From an uncultured Verrucomicrobiales bacterium (GTDB lineage Bacteria > Verrucomicrobiota > Verrucomicrobiia > Verrucomicrobiales > Akkermansiaceae), in NCBI GenBank assembly GCA_937969125.1, contig CALBVA010000112.1, positions 1 to 6,879 of the forward strand: 6,879 bases of DNA, read 5' to 3'. This document shows positions 1 to 4,748 of the stretch, in pieces. The notes under the pieces were generated by a model. That model did not search any database and had not been told where the DNA came from. It saw only the letters and a program-made list of their open reading frames with translations. Position numbers and translations under genes: made by a program. How positions within the stretch are numbered: position 1 is the stretch's first letter; every line of letters begins with the position of its first letter.

Positions 1-213
1 TGGAAGCGTCCCCGCACGAGACGGAAGAAACTCAAGAGGCTCGGTCTGAGCGAAGAAACCGCGAGTAAAAGCGCCTACAATGGACGCGGCCCGTGGTGGA
101 ACAGCGGAGCGAGTCACATGAACCGTGCGTTACCGAAGAGAACCTTTGATCGACTCGGATTGGTCAACCTGCAGGAACGAATTCGCCTCCTTGAACAGAC
201 CTCGTCGCGATGA
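1..213 (+). CDS. ltrA: Group II intron reverse transcriptase/maturase, C-terminal fragment cut by the window edge
   Basis: Frame 1 is open from the first base and encodes 70 residues before a TGA at 211-213. The segment carries the well-known C-terminal signature of group II intron proteins: a basic WKRPRTRRKKL start, then YNGRGPWWNSGASHMN, then a conserved FDRLGLVNL ending. This region is the tail of the thumb/maturase and DNA-binding part, which grips intron RNA during splicing and target DNA during retrohoming. No HNH endonuclease follows, so the protein belongs to the endonuclease-less type. The stop codon directly abuts domain V, a usual arrangement for an ORF in domain IV. The RT palm with its YADD box is off the left edge. 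Identification is confident; the intron class is not determined. Confidence 0.93.
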   Translation, partial: WKRPRTRRKKLKRLGLSEETASKSAYNGRGPWWNSGASHMNRALPKRTFDRLGLVNLQERIRLLEQTSSR

Positions 214-284
214 ACCGCCGTGCTACGGAACCGTATGGCCGGTGGTGTGAGAGGTGGTAGAGGCGACCCTACCGCCTACTCGAT
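214..284 (+). ncRNA. Group II intron domains V and VI
   Basis: Domain V folds as ACCGCCG (214-220) with CGGTGGT (240-246), extended by GC (222-223) with GC (238-239). A two-base bulge (236-237) follows, then the upper stem TACG (224-227) with CGTA (232-235), closed by a GAAC loop. Domain VI pairs GGTGGTAG (253-260) with CTACCGCC (269-276). It continues below as A252-T277, G251-C279, A250-T280 and G249-C281, leaving A278 bulged as the lariat branch point. The intron then ends CGAT at 284. Domain V holds the catalytic metal site; domain VI supplies the branch nucleophile. T221 is unpaired in the lower helix of domain V, which is unusual. I worked the folds out by eye. Confidence 0.85.
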
Positions 285-555
285 TCACGTAAGGGCATTC
301 CGGTAACCTTATTTTGAAGAACCAAAGCCCTGATTCCATAGGGGTTCCAAGTTGCCTTGAGTCTCGATAAAGAGGCTTGTCGGAGGTGCCCGTAAGAACG
401 GCTTGTGAAAATTACCACCCTATCTTTCGGCGCGGTAACGTACTGAAGTAACGACCGGAAATCATCCTTTTTCGAGTCCAGATGAGGTTTGCCATTGAAT
501 ATCTCGCTGAGCTGGGTTTCACCTCTGCCGGACTTCAGGTCCCATCGATCCTATT
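285..555 (+). other. Gap between the intron and the secreted-protein gene, no gene seen
   Basis: This stretch begins as the 3' exon of the group II intron. The frames I read are interrupted by stops (for example TAA at 301, TGA at 316 and TGA at 508), and no protein motif, tRNA or rRNA piece is recognisable. Short inverted repeats exist, such as CCGT/ACGG around 390-401 and TTACC/GGTAA around 414-440, but none is long enough to claim. It must contain or precede the promoter of the gene at 556, yet I found no convincing -35/-10 pair. It could be an untranslated leader or a decayed intron target locus. Confidence 0.5.
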
Positions 556-3500
556 ATGAATGTGTGCACTACTCCGAAGGCTTCCCATCAGGGATTCCTC
601 CCCCGGCCTTTTGGTCGCATGAGTTCACTGGTAATGTTCGGGCTGCTTGCTGCGCAGGCTCCCGTCAATGCCACCAAGTTGAACTTCACTCCGCCTGTTG
701 CGGAGTGTCCGACCGGAAACCCTTTTTCCGGACCCAGCCTCCCTTACAATGCCCTGCCCAATCCCAATATCTCCTCTGCGAATATTACGGTTTATTGGAA
801 TGAAATCGAGGGGGCAGGGGATGACATCTACGACTGGTCTGTCATCGACGACAAACTGAACGGCCCCGCCGCTCTCGGGAACTTCGTTAATCTCACCATC
901 ATCTCGGACAACGGCACCGACCGGCTCGCCCCGTCCTGGGTTTATGACAAGGTAGAGACCGTGATGATCCCTTGCGGATTCGTCGATCTCACTCTCACGA
1001 ATTACAACGACCCCGATTACATTGCGGCTGCTGCTGATTTCATCACTGATTTCAATGCCCGCTATCTCGATAACAAGCGCATCCCTTGCGTGAAGATCCA
1101 GTTTCTCGGCACAAATTCCATCATCCAGGATGATGATTTCACCCCAATCGACCCACCCAAGCCCGACGACCTTGGTACTCCTCCTCCGGGCGGTCCCGGT
1201 GACGGTCCCGTTCTTCCTCCACCTCCTGGTGGTGGTCCTGTGCTTCCACCGCCTCCTGGTGGACCGACCGGCCCCATCCCGACCTGTGATGTTCCCGAGG
1301 AATTCCAGATTACGGATGACACCCTCGCGACAATCAGAGCACTCGCGGATCCTTGCAATTGCTGCTGCCTTCCCCAGCCTACACCGCTCGGGCCTCCGGT
1401 TCCGGATGGCTACTGCTTCCAGCTTACGGAGGTCATTCGCCCCCAGCATCTCGCTGACCGCGTCTGGTTCACCGTGAAGGGTAAGAATATCGGCGATGCC
1501 AAGCTCTGCGCCGACTACGACTTCGAGCTCGCGATCCTTGATCCGCTCGTTCGCAATGTTCCGCACATCAAGTCCGACATCAACGACTTCACGCTCGAAG
1601 ATGCTGCCGAGATTCGCGAGTTCCCCTTTGATAATTCGCACATTCACTTCTCCGGAAGTGAGCCCAGCGGCGCCACCGTGCAGGTCGAAGCAAAGCGTAA
1701 TACACCATACCTCCTGAACTTCGAATACATGGCGGATGCCACCCGCCCGTATCAACTCTTCGTCGATGGCGAGCCGGTCAATGAGCCCCTCATCTTCCCG
1801 AAGAACGTCAACTCCTACGGTGAGTTCAATTGGTCCTCCGTCCGCGTCGCGGTCCCGCTCACCAAGGGGCACCACGACATTAAGATCGCTCCCATCCTCG
1901 ATGGCTCGGATTGCTCCTTCGTCATTCGCTGCTTTGAGTTCGCTATTGGTGCTGAGGACTGCCTCCGTGACCTCATTCCTGTGAATATCAACGCTGAGGA
2001 AATTTGCCCCGGCGAGGAGTTCACCATCCAAGTCGACTGGGACACCGTCAGCAAGCGCTCTGGCGACTATGTCCTCGCGCTTCGCCTTGTCTATAAAGGC
2101 TCTACCACCCAGCCCGATGACTGTTGGCAATCTCTCCGTGAGCGGAATGCCCAGATCGCTTTTGCTAATGATCTCGTTGTCATGGATTCCTACTGGGGCG
2201 TCGATAACGTCCTGCGCGGCGGCTACATTCTCCTGGAGGATCTCGGCGGCGGCGGCACCACCACCGTCATGAATGGCGGCTCCGGTGGCGGGGGCGGCAC
2301 CGTCGGAAGCGGTGCCACTGGCTCCATGGATATCGGTAATGTGAACCTCGCCGGAGGAACCACCGCCGATGTTGATGGTACCTCCTTCACCCTCACCGGA
2401 TCTGGTGCGGACATCTGGGGCAATGCGGACTCCTTCCACTTCGAAGGTCAGAATGACAATTCGAACACCGTTCAGCAGATCGCCCGCATTGATGCTCTCA
2501 CCGCCACCCATCAGTGGGCCAAGGCCGGCGTGCAGTATCGCGATAACGACCGCGCGGATGAGAAGAACGTCGGCGTTTACGTCCGCCCGGATGGACAGGT
2601 CATCATGCAGTGGCGTGCCGTTCGCGGACAGGCTAGCGCCCACGCTCCACTCGTCGGCGGCACCGGTCTGCCAAAGTGGGTCAAGCTTGATAAAAATGGC
2701 AATGACTACACCGGCTACTGGTCGCTCGATGGCATTACTTGGAATGAGATCCGCACGATCACGATCAACATGGGGTCGAACAACCTCACCGGGATGGCCT
2801 TGACCTCCCATGATAATGATCAGCTCGCGACCGCGCAATTTGCCAACTACTACGTCGGGGACAATCCTCCCGTGCCTACTCCGGACACTCCGGATCCCGA
2901 TCCGAACGCTCTCGCGGAATTCCGCTATGACTTCGGTGATGATCGCTTTGAGGTGGCCGATGGCTTCACTCTCTTCGAGAAGGAACAGACCAGTGGGGTC
3001 ATCCGTTGGGACAGCAGTGCCACCCTCGGTTCTACCAGCCACTCCGGTGGTCAGATGAATGACGCCTTCACCCGGAGCTTCATCTATGGTCGCGCCGCCC
3101 GCACCCTTTCGCATGACGTTGCGAATGGCACCTGGCAGGTGGAATTGACCTTCGCTGACCAGCATGCGAACGAGAACATGACCGTCGCGGCCGAAGGGCT
3201 CATGATGGACAGTGACATCGATGTCGGCGCCTACGAGAAAAAGATCGTCTCCTTCGATGTTGAGGTCGATGACGGCGTTCTGGACATCGAGCTGGGTGAC
3301 AATGACGACACCAAACTCTGGACCGTCAGTGGCATGGTTCTCCGTCAACTGGCGGAGGCTCCCGCCGCCGATGCCTTCGAGATGAAGATCGACTTCGGCC
3401 CTCCGGGTGCGCCCGTTGCTGCCGGTTGGATTGGCATCACGGAGGACCACCGTTCCGGTCCCATCCGCTGGACCAAGTGGGGCTACGCTGATCCTGACCG

Positions 3501-3816
3501 TGGACCAAATCGCACTGGCAGCAGTGACCTCCACCGCGATCTCGTCTTCTCCCGCCACGACCGCGACTTCATCGTCGAAGTTGAGAACGGCGACTACGAA
3601 GTCAGCGTGATCCTGGGCGATATCCAATACCGCCACGATGATTACTCCGTCTCGGTTGAGGGAGTGGAGATCGGTCGCGTGACCACTGATAAGAACTACG
3701 AGACCGTCACCGCCGACACCACTGTCACGGATGGCGAGCTTACCTTCAGTTTTGAAGACCACGGAGGCTCGGATCAAAACTGGGCTGTCATTGGCCTGAC
3801 ACTGAAGCGGAAATAA
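556..3816 (+). CDS. Large secreted multidomain protein: partial TIM-barrel, CBM-like, DUF1349-like and two malectin-like domains
   Basis: The product has 1086 residues. Residues 1-39 form a signal peptide: basic n-region (K8, R17, R21), hydrophobic MSSLVMFGLLAA and VNA before the predicted cut. Residues about 70-188 resemble the start of DUF4832/GH-like TIM barrels (W81..E84, YDW 92-94, APSW, DPDY, then RY.DN and a strand ending in G185), but the family's GEW-type motif reads GTNS and the second half of the barrel is missing. A Pro/Gly linker (199-242), Cys-rich region (244-523), CBM-like sandwich (about 356-464), Gly-rich linker (563-589), DUF1349-like domain (591-767, with SLDGITW) and two malectin/CBM35-like domains (788-932, 941-1086) follow. 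No C-terminal anchor or PEP-CTERM tag is visible. ATG 556 is the first start after the in-frame stop at 508; ATG 619 would leave an uncharged signal. Inferred role: extracellular polysaccharide binding. Enzyme activity is doubtful. Confidence 0.85.
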   Translation: MNVCTTPKASHQGFLPRPFGRMSSLVMFGLLAAQAPVNATKLNFTPPVAECPTGNPFSGPSLPYNALPNPNISSANITVYWNEIEGAGDDIYDWSVIDDKLNGPAALGNFVNLTIISDNGTDRLAPSWVYDKVETVMIPCGFVDLTLTNYNDPDYIAAAADFITDFNARYLDNKRIPCVKIQFLGTNSIIQDDDFTPIDPPKPDDLGTPPPGGPGDGPVLPPPPGGGPVLPPPPGGPTGPIPTCDVPEEFQITDDTLATIRALADPCNCCCLPQPTPLGPPVPDGYCFQLTEVIRPQHLADRVWFTVKGKNIGDAKLCADYDFELAILDPLVRNVPHIKSDINDFTLEDAAEIREFPFDNSHIHFSGSEPSGATVQVEAKRNTPYLLNFEYMADATRPYQLFVDGEPVNEPLIFPKNVNSYGEFNWSSVRVAVPLTKGHHDIKIAPILDGSDCSFVIRCFEFAIGAEDCLRDLIPVNINAEEICPGEEFTIQVDWDTVSKRSGDYVLALRLVYKGSTTQPDDCWQSLRERNAQIAFANDLVVMDSYWGVDNVLRGGYILLEDLGGGGTTTVMNGGSGGGGGTVGSGATGSMDIGNVNLAGGTTADVDGTSFTLTGSGADIWGNADSFHFEGQNDNSNTVQQIARIDALTATHQWAKAGVQYRDNDRADEKNVGVYVRPDGQVIMQWRAVRGQASAHAPLVGGTGLPKWVKLDKNGNDYTGYWSLDGITWNEIRTITINMGSNNLTGMALTSHDNDQLATAQFANYYVGDNPPVPTPDTPDPDPNALAEFRYDFGDDRFEVADGFTLFEKEQTSGVIRWDSSATLGSTSHSGGQMNDAFTRSFIYGRAARTLSHDVANGTWQVELTFADQHANENMTVAAEGLMMDSDIDVGAYEKKIVSFDVEVDDGVLDIELGDNDDTKLWTVSGMVLRQLAEAPAADAFEMKIDFGPPGAPVAAGWIGITEDHRSGPIRWTKWGYADPDRGPNRTGSSDLHRDLVFSRHDRDFIVEVENGDYEVSVILGDIQYRHDDYSVSVEGVEIGRVTTDKNYETVTADTTVTDGELTFSFEDHGGSDQNWAVIGLTLKRK
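1204..1263 (+). repeat. Two tandem 30-bp units encoding GPVLPPPPGG twice
   Basis: Units 1204-1233 and 1234-1263 match at 25 of 30 positions by eye. All differences are at third codon positions, so both encode the same ten residues (217-226 and 227-236). They sit inside a longer Pro/Gly-rich linker that separates the TIM-barrel-like part from the Cys-rich part of the secreted protein. The synonymous-only differences suggest an old duplication kept for its protein sequence, probably as an extended flexible spacer. Confidence 0.9.
2242..2322 (+). repeat. Glycine-rich low-complexity linker
   Basis: Repeated GGC/GGT codons encode residues 563-589, with runs of four and five glycines separated by T, S, V and one MN. 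The segment joins the Cys-containing N-terminal half of the secreted protein to the Cys-free DUF1349-like and malectin-like half. It is most likely a flexible hinge between two independently folding parts. Confidence 0.8.
2917..3813 (+). repeat. Tandem duplicated malectin/CBM35-like domain within the secreted protein
   Basis: Residues 788-932 and 941-1086 are diverged copies. DFG at 792 and 946, RW at 817 and 971, NG at 857 and 1011 and W at 922 and 1076 are each exactly 154 residues apart. The EG pair (880, 1035) and the DG pair (906, 1059) are within one residue of that offset. Both copies share the order DFG, SG-x-IRW, NG-x-[WY], EG, DG-x-L, W-x-V-x-G-x-x-L, typical of beta-sandwich domains of the malectin/CBM35 type that bind sugars. 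DNA identity is low, so this is not a recent copy. Confidence 0.85.
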
Positions 3817-3825
3817 GCTTATCCT

Positions 3826-3850
3826 AGCTCCCATGAAGCCGGGAGTTTTT
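3826..3850 (+). terminator. Terminator-like hairpin with T run, containing the next start codon in its loop
   Basis: AGCTCCC (3826-3832) can pair with GGGAGTT (3841-3847), giving seven pairs including one G-T wobble. The loop has eight bases, and TTTTT spans 3846-3850. It lies ten bases after the TAA of the secreted-protein gene, where an intrinsic terminator is expected. The loop begins with the ATG at 3833, so if this terminates, it would also stop or attenuate read-through into the downstream gene. The stem is short, so strength is uncertain. Confidence 0.5.
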
Positions 3851-4675
3851 GCAGGAGTCGCCCTCGTCATCGTGACGGTGGGCGGCTTCTTTTTTTTACG
3901 GGATGAGCCTAAGCCGCCTGTTGTGCGATCGCAGGCAGGGGAACGCACTCTATCGATCCGCATGAGCCCGGAAGAGCGCCGCGAAGCTGCGGCCCGTGAT
4001 CCCCGCTCACCGCAGAATCTCATCGTGAACTACTGGGCGACTAAAGACTACGATCAGGCTGTCGAAGCCTTCCGCGATTGGCTCCAATCCGACCCCGCTG
4101 CGGCTCTCGATTTCGCCGGAGCAATGAGACGCCCGCTGAGGGTTTCTCATTTTTCGCCTGTGATTAAAGCCTATCTCGAGACCCTCTCACCGGAGCTCGC
4201 GATGGACCATACCTTGCGGATCGGTAATGATCACCGTGTCCAGGAGTCGGTCTCGGCTGATCTCTTCGCCGACTGGTTCTCTAAAAGTCCCGCAGCTTCC
4301 ATCGCCTGGCTGGAAGAGCATCACGCTGCGCCCTTTGTCGAAAACCTTGCTGAGCGAATCGGCCGTCTTGGGAAATTCGGTGATCCGGAAAAAGCTTTCG
4401 AGTGGATGATTGCCGTGAAGGAGGAGCACCTCCGCCAAAAACTGATTCGCGGCACGATGTTGGAGTGGCTCCACACCAAGCCGGAGGAAGCGGTAGGATA
4501 TCTCAATGCACTCGAAGACACCGCGCCCTTCGATGATGCCGCCTATGCTTACGCCGAAGACATTCTAAAAATCAATCCGGACATTGCGATGACTTGGGCC
4601 GAGGGCATCGTGAACGAGAGCCTGCGGAGCATGATTCTCAGCCAGATCGAGGCTCACCGCGCCGGGGCGGAATGA
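3833..4675 (+). CDS. Membrane-anchored protein of six 32-residue helical repeats, function unknown
   Basis: The product has 280 residues. Residues 4-22 are a hydrophobic segment after a single K, followed by RDEPKPP. This is probably a signal anchor with the rest outside the inner membrane. From about residue 80 the protein is a regular helical array. P-x-x-[AS] motifs start at P88, P120, P153, P185, P217 and P249, an almost exact 32-residue period. An aromatic or histidine residue follows three positions after the A/S (F94, H126, W159, W191, Y223, W255), and many units begin with an upstream [DE]W. This resembles TPR/HEAT-like solenoids and uncharacterised repeat proteins I associate with Verrucomicrobia. 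A scaffold or protein-binding role is inference. The start at 3833 keeps the hydrophobic segment intact, but it has no ribosome-binding site. It begins 17 bases after the previous stop. Confidence 0.8.
   Translation: MKPGVFAGVALVIVTVGGFFFLRDEPKPPVVRSQAGERTLSIRMSPEERREAAARDPRSPQNLIVNYWATKDYDQAVEAFRDWLQSDPAAALDFAGAMRRPLRVSHFSPVIKAYLETLSPELAMDHTLRIGNDHRVQESVSADLFADWFSKSPAASIAWLEEHHAAPFVENLAERIGRLGKFGDPEKAFEWMIAVKEEHLRQKLIRGTMLEWLHTKPEEAVGYLNALEDTAPFDDAAYAYAEDILKINPDIAMTWAEGIVNESLRSMILSQIEAHRAGAE
4070..4606 (+). repeat. Protein-level array of six ~32-residue P-x-x-A-x-x-W repeats
   Basis: Intervals between the six anchor prolines are 32, 33, 32, 32 and 32 residues. Two units are strongly alike (FRDWLQSDPAAALDF and FADWFSKSPAASIAW). 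The DNA of the units is clearly diverged. The period is shorter than the 34 residues of classic TPRs and the 35-36 of pentatricopeptide/SEL1-type repeats, which points to a distinct repeat class or a regular HEAT-like variant. Confidence 0.8.
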
Positions 4676-4709
4676 CCTCAGCATCATCGGTTTCGTGGAT
4701 TTTTAGTGA

Positions 4710-4736
4710 ACAAAATGTCTCTATGTTACGTTTTGT
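4710..4736 (+). promoter_or_regulatory. Inverted repeat around a possible -10 box upstream of clpB
   Basis: ACAAAATG (4710-4717) is repeated in inverse as CGTTTTGT (4729-4736), with seven of eight positions complementary and an 11-base spacer. The spacer and right arm overlap TATGTT (4722-4727), a plausible -10 box whose start site would fall near 4734, about 15 bases before the clpB ATG. The -35 region near 4699-4705 is only a T-rich run. The layout suits an operator over the clpB promoter, but it is neither the CIRCE element of HrcA nor a recognisable sigma-32 promoter. Confidence 0.4.
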
Positions 4737-4748
4737 CTTTAGAAAACC

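Larger units (their letters stand above)
1..284 (+). mobile_element. Group II intron, 3' part only
   Basis: This is the right end of a group II intron (a retroelement that splices and retrotransposes as RNA with its own reverse transcriptase). The visible parts are the C-terminus of the intron-encoded protein, followed directly by RNA domains V and VI. The predicted 3' boundary at 284 rests on a bulged branch-point A at 278, seven nucleotides from a terminal AT, which fits the group II rule of a 3' AY end with the branch A at -7 or -8. The 5' end, domains I-IV and most of the protein lie outside the window, so completeness and mobility cannot be judged here. Confidence 0.88.

Noticed and set aside
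552..557. TATTAT as a -10 promoter box
   Set aside because: It overlaps the ATG at 556 and has no matching -35 hexamer 16-18 bases upstream. Using it would force the start to 619 and remove the basic part of the signal peptide.
489..803. 104-codon frame with a TTG start overlapping the secreted-protein gene
   Set aside because: It lies in another frame over the signal peptide and barrel region, has no recognisable motif and no ribosome-binding site.
3813..3822. Perfect 10-bp palindrome ATAAGCTTAT over the stop codon
   Set aside because: It is short, has no loop for an RNA hairpin and no second copy. Chance is a sufficient explanation.
625..4023. Antisense open frame of 1132 codons opposite the secreted-protein gene
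   Set aside because: It is in codon register with the sense gene and open only because the sense gene avoids TTA, CTA and TCA. Its translation shows no domain, while the sense frame has a signal peptide and recognisable domains.
4676..4708. Intrinsic terminator after the repeat-protein gene
   Set aside because: There is a short T run at 4700-4704, but the preceding bases do not form a stem of useful length.
4676..4748. CIRCE or sigma-32 heat-shock element before clpB
   Set aside because: No TTAGCACTC/GAGTGCTAA pair and no CTTGAAA with CCCCAT spacing is present.
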